Of a DNA stretch of 64,000 nucleotides, positions 37,200 through 44,141 are shown piece after piece. The notes beneath the pieces are model-generated. The model saw only the letters and a program-made list of their open reading frames with translations, was not told the origin of the DNA and did not search any database. The DNA is taken from the NCBI GenBank assembly GCA_036803245.1, contig DAIRUQ010000002.1, forward strand, positions 11,800-75,799, given 5' to 3'. Source of the stretch: DAIRUQ01 sp036803245 (GTDB lineage: Bacteria > Chloroflexota > Anaerolineae > UBA1429). Position 1 is the first letter of the stretch, and the number at the start of each line of letters is the position of its first letter. A program made the position numbers and the translations under genes.

Positions 37200-37991
37200 A
37201 TGGCCTTCAGGACACCGGCAGAGATCGTGGCTAGCGCAGAGCAGGCGGCTTGTAGCAAGACCGCGCTAAGCGTGCCCAGAGTTCTAGTTCTCGGCTTTCT
37301 GGCGGGCGCCTACATCGGTTTTGGGGGGCTACTGGCCATCGTCGTGGGCCGAGGTAGCCCGGCGCTTCTGGCCGCAAACCCCGGCTTGGCCAAGTTCCTG
37401 TTCGCTGCCGTGTTCCCCGTCGGGATTGTGATGGTTGTGATTGCCGGATCGGAGCTGTTTACCGGCAACTGCAGCGTGATCCTCCCCGGCTGTCTATGCG
37501 GGCGAACCTCCTGGGCCTCCATGCTCCGGAACTGGGTGTTCGCGTATGTGGGCAACCTGCTCGGGTCACTCTTTATGGCGATCTTTATGGCCTACCTGAC
37601 CGGCATCGTGCGTGGCGGTGGCCTAGGCGAGGCCACGGCGGGCATCGCCCAAGCCAAAGTGGAACTAGACTTTTGGACGCTACTGCTGCGCGGGATCGGG
37701 TGCAACTGGCTGGTGGGCCTAGGCATCTGGCTCGCCCTGGCGGCCGATGATGTCGCGGGCAAGATCTTGGCGCTCTGGTTCCCCGTCATGGCGTTTGTCG
37801 CCATCGGCTTTGAGCACTCGGTAGCCAACATGTTCTTTATCCCCCTGGGCATGCTGAACGGCGCCGAGGCCAGCATCGGTGATTTCTTACTCCATCTGAT
37901 CCCCGTCACCCTCGGCAACATCGTCGGGGGGTCCGTGATGGTCGGCGGCATCTATGGGTGGCTGTACGGCTCCCGACGGGCCAAGTCCTAG
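37200..37991 (+). CDS. Formate/nitrite transporter family channel
   Basis: A 263-residue FNT-family membrane protein with six membrane helices (near 27-50, 65-88, 105-130, 155-180, 185-205 and 228-252). GSELFTGNCSVI is the L2 signature (FocA TxN-type loop) and FEHSVANMF is the second signature with the central histidine. FNT proteins form pentameric channels for formate, nitrite, lactate or hydrosulfide. The start is ATG 37200 with TAGGAGG 5 nt upstream; an 8-codon upstream extension is less likely. It lies 111 nt after the RraA-like gene and may export an acidic product of that pathway. A hairpin at 38018-38056 ends the unit. Confidence 0.93.
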   Translation: MAFRTPAEIVASAEQAACSKTALSVPRVLVLGFLAGAYIGFGGLLAIVVGRGSPALLAANPGLAKFLFAAVFPVGIVMVVIAGSELFTGNCSVILPGCLCGRTSWASMLRNWVFAYVGNLLGSLFMAIFMAYLTGIVRGGGLGEATAGIAQAKVELDFWTLLLRGIGCNWLVGLGIWLALAADDVAGKILALWFPVMAFVAIGFEHSVANMFFIPLGMLNGAEASIGDFLLHLIPVTLGNIVGGSVMVGGIYGWLYGSRRAKS

Positions 37992-38017
37992 CCAACCCCC
38001 GACCGCGACTCTACTTC

Positions 38018-38056
38018 CTGCTCGGGGGCGCATCCGCCCGAGACGCCCCCGAGCAG
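38018..38056 (+). terminator. Terminator-like hairpin after the FNT gene
   Basis: A 13-bp perfect stem CTGCTCGGGGGCG/CGCCCCCGAGCAG with a 13-nt loop, 26 nt after the stop. There is no T-run. It isolates the sugar-acid genes from the next operon. Confidence 0.55.
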
Positions 38057-38168
38057 AACGCGCCCAGCCGTGTCCCGAGGCTCTGTTTCCGCGCCATCAT
38101 GCCCTGACGGCAGTCCCCGCGCTCTCGACATCATGGCGCTGGAACCCCTGAGCGCTCACATCCTGCGA

Positions 38169-38198
38169 TTGACACGCCTTGAAGCGGCCCGCTATAAT
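38169..38198 (+). promoter_or_regulatory. Strong sigma-70 promoter of the cyclophilin-like/hydratase/isomerase/flavoprotein operon
   Basis: TTGACA (38169-38174), 18-nt spacer, TATAAT (38193-38198): both boxes are perfect consensus. It lies 30 nt before ATG 38229, with GGGAGG as ribosome-binding site. Confidence 0.75.
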
Positions 38199-38228
38199 CG
38201 TTCCCGCCGTTGCAGACGGGAGGTTGTT

Positions 38229-38612
38229 ATGCGTACCATTCAGATCACCGCCGGCGACGTGACCGTGATCGCCGAGCTGGACGATTCCAAAACCGCCGAC
38301 GCCATCTGGCAGGCGCTCCCCATCGAGGCCCGCGCCAACACCTGGGGCGACGAGATCTACTTTGGCATCGATGTGCACCTGGACGCCGAGGATCCGCGCG
38401 AGGTGGTCGATCTCGGGGACGTCGGCTACTGGCCGCCGGGGCATGCCTTTTGCCTCTTTTTCGGACGCACGCCCATGAGCCTGGGCAACGAGATCCGCCC
38501 GGCGTCGCCTGTGAACGTTTTCGGCCGCATCCAGGGGGATGCGACGGTTCTGCGCGAGGTCGCTTCGGGGGCCACGGTCAGGATCGAGCCCGCCGATGAA
38601 TCCGCATCCTGA
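38229..38612 (+). CDS. Cyclophilin-like (TM1367-type) protein
   Basis: A 127-residue protein that matches the cyclophilin-like PF04126 family, known from the structure of Thermotoga TM1367: a beta barrel beginning IQITAGDVTVIAELDDSKTADAIWQALP and containing NTWGDEIYFGIDV, VDLGDVGYWPPGHAFCLFFGRTP and NVFGRI. It lacks a clear peptidyl-prolyl isomerase active-site Arg, and the family function is unknown. It is the first gene of the operon, 27 nt before the hydratase gene. Possible roles are ligand binding or a small enzyme acting on the same substrate. GGGAGG supports ATG 38229. Confidence 0.82.
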   Translation: MRTIQITAGDVTVIAELDDSKTADAIWQALPIEARANTWGDEIYFGIDVHLDAEDPREVVDLGDVGYWPPGHAFCLFFGRTPMSLGNEIRPASPVNVFGRIQGDATVLREVASGATVRIEPADESAS

Positions 38613-38639
38613 CCGCCAACAGTAGCATTGGAGAGCATC

Positions 38640-39416
38640 ATGACCCTTGAAAAAGCACGAACCATCCTAAAGCGCGCCGAGGCCGAACGACAGGCCATCG
38701 GCCCCGTGTCCGATCTCTTTGAGGGAGGGCTGACCCTGGATCAGGCGCACGATATCTGCGAGGCCAGCATCGCCGAGCGCATCGCCGCGGGCGACCCGCT
38801 ACGCGGCTTTAAAGTGGGTTTTACCAACATCCCCGTCCGCGACAAGATGGGGCTGCCCGATTCGACCTATGGCTATCTGTTGGAGAGCATGGTGCTGCCT
38901 TCGGGTGGCACGCTGGCCATGAGCGAGCTGATCGCCCCGCGCATCGAGTGCGAGATCTGCTTTCGCCTGGCCAAGCCGCTCTCGGGCAAAGGGCTGTCGA
39001 TTGAGCAGGTGCTCGACGCCACCGATGCCGTGGCCGCCGCCTTTGAAATCTGCGATGCGCGCATCCGCGACTGGAAGTGCCCCTATCCGGACTTTTTCGC
39101 GGACAATGGCTTTTCGGCGCGGATCGTCCTCGAGGGCAGCTGGCATGACGTACGCGACGTGGACCTCTTGGGCGAGTCGGTCGTTCTGAGCCAGGACGGC
39201 GTGCAGATCGCCGAGGGGCGTGGCGAGATGGCCATGGGCCACCCAGCCAACGCCGTCTCCTGGCTGGCTGGCAAGCTGGCCGACCGCGGCAAGGGTCTGG
39301 AGGCAGGTCAGCTCGTCATGACGGGCACGCTGACGCCGATCCTGACCATCGAAGCCGACAGCACCTACGAGGCCGCTTTCTCGACGCTGGGCACCGTCAC
39401 CAAGGCCTTTGCCTAG
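38640..39416 (+). CDS. 2-keto-4-pentenoate hydratase/decarboxylase family protein (MhpD-like)
   Basis: A 258-residue member of the fumarylacetoacetase-fold family that includes 2-oxopent-4-enoate hydratase (MhpD) and 4-oxalocrotonate decarboxylase, both Mg-dependent. Typical segments are GFKVGFTN, DSTYGYLLESMVLPSGG, the metal-binding RIECEICFRLAKPL (two glutamates), EICDARIRDWK and GHPANAVSWLAGKLADRG, then GQLVMTGTLTP. ATG 38640 is chosen over TTG 38628, because GGAG lies between them. No upstream meta-cleavage dioxygenase is present, so it probably serves a non-aromatic pathway that yields an unsaturated keto acid. Confidence 0.88.
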   Translation: MTLEKARTILKRAEAERQAIGPVSDLFEGGLTLDQAHDICEASIAERIAAGDPLRGFKVGFTNIPVRDKMGLPDSTYGYLLESMVLPSGGTLAMSELIAPRIECEICFRLAKPLSGKGLSIEQVLDATDAVAAAFEICDARIRDWKCPYPDFFADNGFSARIVLEGSWHDVRDVDLLGESVVLSQDGVQIAEGRGEMAMGHPANAVSWLAGKLADRGKGLEAGQLVMTGTLTPILTIEADSTYEAAFSTLGTVTKAFA

Positions 39417-39427
39417 GAGCGAGGCCC

Positions 39428-40243
39428 ATGGGCACGGCCCAGATCAAGCCATCCATTTGTAGCATCGCCTGGCGCGACGAGCCGATCGAGGTAGTTCTGC
39501 CGATCGCGGCCCAGGCGGGCTATCTTGGCGTTGAGGTGTGGCAGCCTCACGTGCAGCGCCATCTGGAGTCGCACGGCAGCCTGGAGACGCTCGGTGCACT
39601 CCTGGCGCGACACCAGTTGGCCGTGCCCATGGTGAGCGGGTACTATGACCTGGCGCTGCAAACCCAGGAAAGCCTGGACGCTCTGGCGACCCATGCACAG
39701 CAAGCCGTGGCGCTGGGCGCTCCCCTCTTGCGCATGTTCACGGGCGGCGAGTCGTCCCGTGAGGCCACCCTCTCCGTATGGAGCCAGGTCGTCGCGGCGC
39801 TACAACAGGCCTGCGATCAGCTCGCGCCGATGGGGCTGGCCATCGCCTTGGAGACCCACGAGGGCAACCTGCACGACGCCACCCCCAGTACGCTTCGCCT
39901 GCTAGAGCGCGTGGATCGCCCCAACCTCTGCATCAACCTGGATATCTTTAACCTGTATGCCATCGGCGAGGATCCTTGCGAGGCCTGGCTGCGGTTGCGC
40001 CCCCACGTGCGCATGATCCACCTCAAAAACGCCGTGCGCCAGGGCCAGAGCCGTCGCCTGGGCATCCCGCTAACCGAGGGCGAGATGCCGTATAGACCGT
40101 TTCTGGATGCAGTTGGCGGTAGCGACTATGACAGGTTCGCCTCGGTAGAGTGGTTCGGACCCGAGCCAGCCCAAGCGGCCGTTGGCGAAATCAGCTATCT
40201 CCGCCAGGAGCTGGGAGGTCGCCTTGCGCAACGGCCCGCCTGA
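39428..40243 (+). CDS. Sugar phosphate isomerase/epimerase-like TIM barrel protein
   Basis: A 271-residue xylose-isomerase-like TIM barrel. It starts with KPSICSIAWRDEPIEVVLPIAAQAGYLGVEVW. Metal ligands are probably Glu in IALETHEGN, Asp in CINLDIFN, His in MIHLKNAV and Glu in ASVEWFG. Members epimerise or isomerise keto sugars, or act as hydroxypyruvate isomerase or inosose dehydratase. It lies 11 nt after the hydratase gene. The ribosome-binding site of the flavoprotein is inside its last 10 codons, so the two are coupled. It is a distinct paralogue of the isomerase at 18387-19226. Confidence 0.85.
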   Translation: MGTAQIKPSICSIAWRDEPIEVVLPIAAQAGYLGVEVWQPHVQRHLESHGSLETLGALLARHQLAVPMVSGYYDLALQTQESLDALATHAQQAVALGAPLLRMFTGGESSREATLSVWSQVVAALQQACDQLAPMGLAIALETHEGNLHDATPSTLRLLERVDRPNLCINLDIFNLYAIGEDPCEAWLRLRPHVRMIHLKNAVRQGQSRRLGIPLTEGEMPYRPFLDAVGGSDYDRFASVEWFGPEPAQAAVGEISYLRQELGGRLAQRPA

Positions 40244-42047
40244 TCGCTGCGACGTCCTGATCATCGGCGGCGGCGGGGCGGCGCTGCGGGCGGCCATCGC
40301 TGCTCACGAGGCGAATCGCTCGCTGGGCATCCTGCTCGTCACCAAGGGTACCCTCGGCGCCAGCGGCGTAACCGCCACGGCTTGCTCTGACCGCATGGCG
40401 TTTCACGCCACCCTCCCCACCACCGAGCCTGGCGGCCCCGACGCCTGGCGCTATCATGCTGACGATATCTATCGCATCGGCGGCTATGTGAGCGACTGGG
40501 ATCTGGCCGAGGTGCTGGCGCGTGAGGCCGCGGGAGCCTTTACCTACCTCGAGTCGCTAGGCGTGCCCTGGGCACGCAACCCCGACGGCAGCCCAGCGCA
40601 GTTTGTCACCGATGGCTCAGCCTATGCCCGCGCCTGCTACACGGGGCCACACACCGCCAACGAGATCGAGGCCGCCCTGCTGGCGCGGTTGCGGCAGCTT
40701 CCCGTTCGCGTGCGCGAACACACCATGGTCGCCGAGCTGCTGCGCGATAGCAACGGCGACCTAAGCGGCGCCATCCTCGTATCCGAAGCAGCGCCGGTAG
40801 CCGCCATCGTCTCCGCTCCTACAGTAATCCTGGCGACCGGGGGCGCCGGTCGTGCCTTTGCGGTCAACGTCTTCCCGCCCGACTGCACCGGCGACGGCTA
40901 TGCCATGGCGTTTCGGGCCGGCGCCGAGCTGGTCAATCTAGAGTTCATCCAGTTTGGCCTCTGTTCTCTGGCGACGGGGCTGGCCTGCTCGGGAAGCATG
41001 ATGCGGGCGCTGCCGCGACTGGTCAACGACCTGGATGAGCCGTTCTTGCAACGCTATCTCGGCCCCGAGCAGCGCAATACGGCTTGCGATCTTCTCTACG
41101 CCAAAGGCGCCAGCTGGCCCGTCTCCTGGGAAGAGCCCACCCACATCATCGACATCGCGGTCTCGGCCGAGCTAGCCCGCGGCCGGCGCGTGTACCTGGA
41201 CTATGGACGGAATCCGGTCGGGTATGCACCGACCGCGCTGGCCCAGCAGATTCGCCGTTGGTACCAGGATCGGGGCTATGCGCTCACCCCCACGGACACC
41301 CCGCTGGATCGGTTGCGGGCCATCAATCCCCAGTCGATCGCCTGGCTGGCCGAACGGGGCCTGGATCTCGCTCGCGACGCCGCCATCGAAATTGCACCGG
41401 CGGCCCAGCACTTTCAGGGGGGCGTCAAGATCGGCCCAGATGGCGGCACCAGCGTACCAGGCCTCTATGCCGCCGGCGAGGCCGCAGGAGGACAGCACGG
41501 CGCCAACCGGCCGGGCGGCAACGCTCTGCTGGATAGCCAGGTCTTTGGGGGGATCGCGGGGCGATCAGCCGCGGCGAGAGCCTCGGCCACGGCGACGCCG
41601 GAGACGCCGGCGCACACAGACCCGCTGGAGGTCATCGCCAGCATGACCGGCGCACGGGGAGCATCGCCCACGGCCGTGATCGAGCAGGTTGGCCAGTGCA
41701 TGTCAGCCACCTGCGCCGTCCACCGAACCAAAGCGGGGCTCTTGCAGGCTCTGGCCAAGCTCGACGCACTGCTGCGCCAGGGTGTGGCCTTGGATGCGAA
41801 TCAGCCCAACCTCTCGCTGGAGGCGATCAACGTGCTTCAGGTGGCCAGCCTGGTGATTCGAGCCGCGCTGGGCCGCGATGAAAGCCGCGGTCCCCATCTC
41901 CGCTTTGCCGACGAGCAAAGCACCGCGCCGCACCCGCGCGATGACGCGCGCTGGTGTCGCTACCAGGTGCTAGAGGCCGATCGCGTTGGACGCCCCTGGC
42001 GTGGTGTCCGCATCGCTATACGAGAACCCGTTCGTAAGCCTGGCTAG
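40224..42047 (+). CDS. FAD-binding fumarate reductase/succinate dehydrogenase-like flavoprotein
   Basis: A 607-residue soluble flavoprotein of the FAD_binding_2 type. The dinucleotide motif VLIIGGGGAALRAAIAA is at 11-27; VILATGGAGRAF and the C-terminal GLYAAGEAAGGQHGANRPGG close the FAD site. HFQGGVKI keeps the His of the usual HxxGGI motif. The canonical EFxQFHPT is LEFIQFGLCS here, so the substrate-binding His is a Gly, and the usual RDxVSRA proton-transfer Arg segment reads THIIDIAVSA. No covalent-FAD histidine is evident. The enzyme therefore probably oxidises or reduces something other than succinate or aspartate. The start is TTG 40224 with GGAGGT 4 nt upstream, inside the preceding gene. 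Confidence 0.85.
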   Translation: MRNGPPDRCDVLIIGGGGAALRAAIAAHEANRSLGILLVTKGTLGASGVTATACSDRMAFHATLPTTEPGGPDAWRYHADDIYRIGGYVSDWDLAEVLAREAAGAFTYLESLGVPWARNPDGSPAQFVTDGSAYARACYTGPHTANEIEAALLARLRQLPVRVREHTMVAELLRDSNGDLSGAILVSEAAPVAAIVSAPTVILATGGAGRAFAVNVFPPDCTGDGYAMAFRAGAELVNLEFIQFGLCSLATGLACSGSMMRALPRLVNDLDEPFLQRYLGPEQRNTACDLLYAKGASWPVSWEEPTHIIDIAVSAELARGRRVYLDYGRNPVGYAPTALAQQIRRWYQDRGYALTPTDTPLDRLRAINPQSIAWLAERGLDLARDAAIEIAPAAQHFQGGVKIGPDGGTSVPGLYAAGEAAGGQHGANRPGGNALLDSQVFGGIAGRSAAARASATATPETPAHTDPLEVIASMTGARGASPTAVIEQVGQCMSATCAVHRTKAGLLQALAKLDALLRQGVALDANQPNLSLEAINVLQVASLVIRAALGRDESRGPHLRFADEQSTAPHPRDDARWCRYQVLEADRVGRPWRGVRIAIREPVRKPG

Positions 42048-42065
42048 CCCACGAGCAGGGCGCCG

Positions 42066-42803
42066 TCACTCCAGCCTCTCCAGCGCCCGCCGCACTTTTT
42101 GGACGCAGGCGTCAGTCTGGCACATGATCTCTGCCCGCGAGAGGTACAGCCACACCCAGGCCATCTGGTCAACGTCGGCAGAGGCATAAGCCAGCGTCGC
42201 TTCAGACACGGTCTCGCCGGCACAGTCGATGGCCACGCCGCCGCGACGCGCCGGCACCGCCACATCCGCCACACAGTGCCCGTTCTCGTGCAAGAGCACG
42301 TGGTCGCGATAGGCATCAAGCCCCTCTTCGTGCAGCGCCTGCCAGAGCCGATCCTTGGCCGTCTCGCGCAGCCAGAGATCGTTGATCTCGTGCGCCGCCA
42401 ACAGCCGATCCAGGGTGGTATGGATAAAGGTGACGCGGCGTAGCTTGGCCGCGGCGATGGGCCGGGGAAGGCTGTGGAGAGGGCCGAGCTCCAGCTTCAG
42501 GTAGCGCTCCTCGGCCCGGGGATGGTCGGGCTCATCGGGCAAGAGCTCTCGTCGCGTGGCCAGCCGATACCGCTCGACGGACGCATAGTAGCGAATGCTA
42601 CAGCCCATCTCGCCAAATCGCGAGGGATGGTAAAACGCCAGATACTCGGCGCCTACCCGTTCCGGCGCGCGGGCCAGCGGGATGCGGTACCACCGCTCGT
42701 CTAGCACGCGCTGCCAGTCCTCCAGGCGCGGCACGATCGCCACCAGCACCCGCTCGGGATCTCGACCTTCCGCCTCTTCGAGGTACGCCTCGTCCCAGTC
42801 CAT
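42066..42803 (-). CDS. Unrecognised protein, possible PD-(D/E)XK nuclease-like C-terminal domain
   Basis: A 245-residue protein I do not recognise. The N-terminal 130 residues (MDWDEAYLEEAEGRDPERVL...) are charged and mixed alpha/beta. In the C-terminal half, DRLWQALHEEGLDAYRDHVL then CVADVAVPARRGGVAIDCAG resembles the DUF559/very-short-patch-repair layout (helix, then D-x-A...xAIxxxG strands), in which Glu/Asp and Lys form the nuclease site; here the E-x-K position is AID, so activity is doubtful. A pair of cysteines (CQTDAC) lies near the end. The start is the second of two adjacent ATGs, 4 nt after GGAGGG. It is downstream of the exchanger and convergent with the flavoprotein gene. Confidence 0.5.
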   Translation of the reverse strand: MDWDEAYLEEAEGRDPERVLVAIVPRLEDWQRVLDERWYRIPLARAPERVGAEYLAFYHPSRFGEMGCSIRYYASVERYRLATRRELLPDEPDHPRAEERYLKLELGPLHSLPRPIAAAKLRRVTFIHTTLDRLLAAHEINDLWLRETAKDRLWQALHEEGLDAYRDHVLLHENGHCVADVAVPARRGGVAIDCAGETVSEATLAYASADVDQMAWVWLYLSRAEIMCQTDACVQKVRRALERLE

Positions 42804-42834
42804 CATGCCCTCCAACCGGTCCCAGATGCAGCAA

Positions 42835-42856
42835 CGCCCTCCCAAGAGGGAGGGCG
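42835..42856 (-). terminator. Hairpin between the exchanger and the downstream unknown gene
   Basis: A 9-bp perfect stem CGCCCTCCC/GGGAGGGCG with loop AAGA. On the minus strand it follows the exchanger stop and precedes the next start, so it may reduce read-through; no T-run. Confidence 0.4.
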
Positions 42857-42880
42857 CGCTAGCGGGCTGCGACCGTGGGC

Positions 42881-43912
42881 TCAATCCACGGCGAAAAAGG
42901 CGAACCGCATCCCGACATAGACAAAGTAGAGCACCATCAGATAGATCGCGCCCGCCCTATTCAGGCGTCCCTTGGTAAGCCACAGGATACCCCACAAGAT
43001 CAACCCCGTGCCAGTCTCCCAGGGCAGATCCCAACGCACCAGCGGCCCCGGCACCCAGTAGCCCGAAACCAACGCTCCGCCGCCGATGGCGACCAGCGGA
43101 TTGGTGATATTGCTGCCGATCAGGGTCCCCAGTGAGATGCCGTGCTCTTTGTTGCCGATGCCCGAGATGGCCGTGCTGAGCTCGGGCAGCGCCGAGGCGA
43201 TGCCCAGCGTCATCACGCCGATCAGAGAGCCACTGACCCCCGTGGACTGGACGATCCCTTCGGTGACCCGTAACACCATGTCGGCACTGATGATCGTCAC
43301 CACCATGGCGGCCATCGCATAGAGCCCCCAGATAAGCGCCTCGCGGCCCGTCTTGGGGACATCTTCCTCTTTGCCCGCGGCCTCGGCCGGCTCTTCCTTC
43401 TGATAGTGCTTGCGCTCATCACGATACAGGTAGTAGGTGTACACTATGAACGTACCAAACAGGATCAGCCCATCCCACCGCGAATAGTGGCGATCCCATC
43501 CCAGAATGATGCACATGACGGTCGTGCCGATCATGGGCAGCATGCTCTTCCACAAAAAGTAGCGCCGAAAGTAGAGCGTTCCCGCAAAAAAGACGACCAT
43601 GCCCAGGATCAATGTCTGCTGGACCACATCCGAGCCGATATTGGCGCCCAACACAATGGCCGAGGCGATCTTGGGATCCATGGTACCACGCAAGATGCCA
43701 GCAGAGGCGGTGAGGTGAGCGGTGATCTCGGGAATGCTGGTGGCCAAGGAGACCACCGTCATACCCATAAAGGTTGTGGAGAGATCAAAGTAGGTGGCCA
43801 GGCCGATGAGGCGTTTAACGGCTTGATCCGCGGCGGCTATCAGAAACGCTATCCCCACCACGCCAGCGACAATATTGATCCCCAACGGCTGTGTGTGAAG
43901 AAAGCTGAACAT
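42881..43912 (-). CDS. Calcium/sodium antiporter (CaCA family, YrbG-like)
   Basis: A 343-residue integral membrane exchanger with two inverted Na_Ca_ex repeats of about five helices each, joined by a charged cytoplasmic loop (about 155-190: RDERKHYQKEEPAEAAGKEE). The alpha-repeat ion-binding motifs are TVVSLATSIPEITAHL with LGANIGSDV in the first half and GIASALPELSTAISG with IGSNITNPL in the second; the glutamates coordinate cation. It probably extrudes Ca2+ in exchange for Na+ or H+. It has its own promoter (43993-44021) and is divergent from the next gene. Confidence 0.93.
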   Translation of the reverse strand: MFSFLHTQPLGINIVAGVVGIAFLIAAADQAVKRLIGLATYFDLSTTFMGMTVVSLATSIPEITAHLTASAGILRGTMDPKIASAIVLGANIGSDVVQQTLILGMVVFFAGTLYFRRYFLWKSMLPMIGTTVMCIILGWDRHYSRWDGLILFGTFIVYTYYLYRDERKHYQKEEPAEAAGKEEDVPKTGREALIWGLYAMAAMVVTIISADMVLRVTEGIVQSTGVSGSLIGVMTLGIASALPELSTAISGIGNKEHGISLGTLIGSNITNPLVAIGGGALVSGYWVPGPLVRWDLPWETGTGLILWGILWLTKGRLNRAGAIYLMVLYFVYVGMRFAFFAVD

Positions 43913-43992
43913 GTTTTCCCGCCATTCCCTATGCGCTTGCTGGCGCCCCCAACCGGCTCGTTTGGCCCGTTACTGTGGATTGCCAAGAAGAT

Positions 43993-44021
43993 AGTATAGA
44001 TTATTCCGGCCCCGCCTCCAA
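43993..44021 (-). promoter_or_regulatory. Promoter of the CaCA exchanger gene
   Basis: Minus strand TTGGAG (44016-44021), 17-nt spacer, TATACT (43993-43998), about 80 nt upstream of the start at 43912. Confidence 0.5.
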
Positions 44022-44074
44022 AAGCGCCCTAGGGTTGATATTCCCTCCTCTTCAAAGCCTACGAACTCCCCGCG

Positions 44075-44103
44075 TGGACACCCCTTGGGCGCAGCCCTAT
44101 AAT
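44075..44103 (+). promoter_or_regulatory. Promoter of the unknown TIM-barrel-like gene and downstream run
   Basis: TGGACA (44075-44080), 17-nt spacer, TATAAT (44098-44103), 38 nt upstream of ATG 44142. Confidence 0.6.
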
Positions 44104-44141
44104 CACCTCGGTAGACTGCACCGCGAATGAGAGGATATAGC

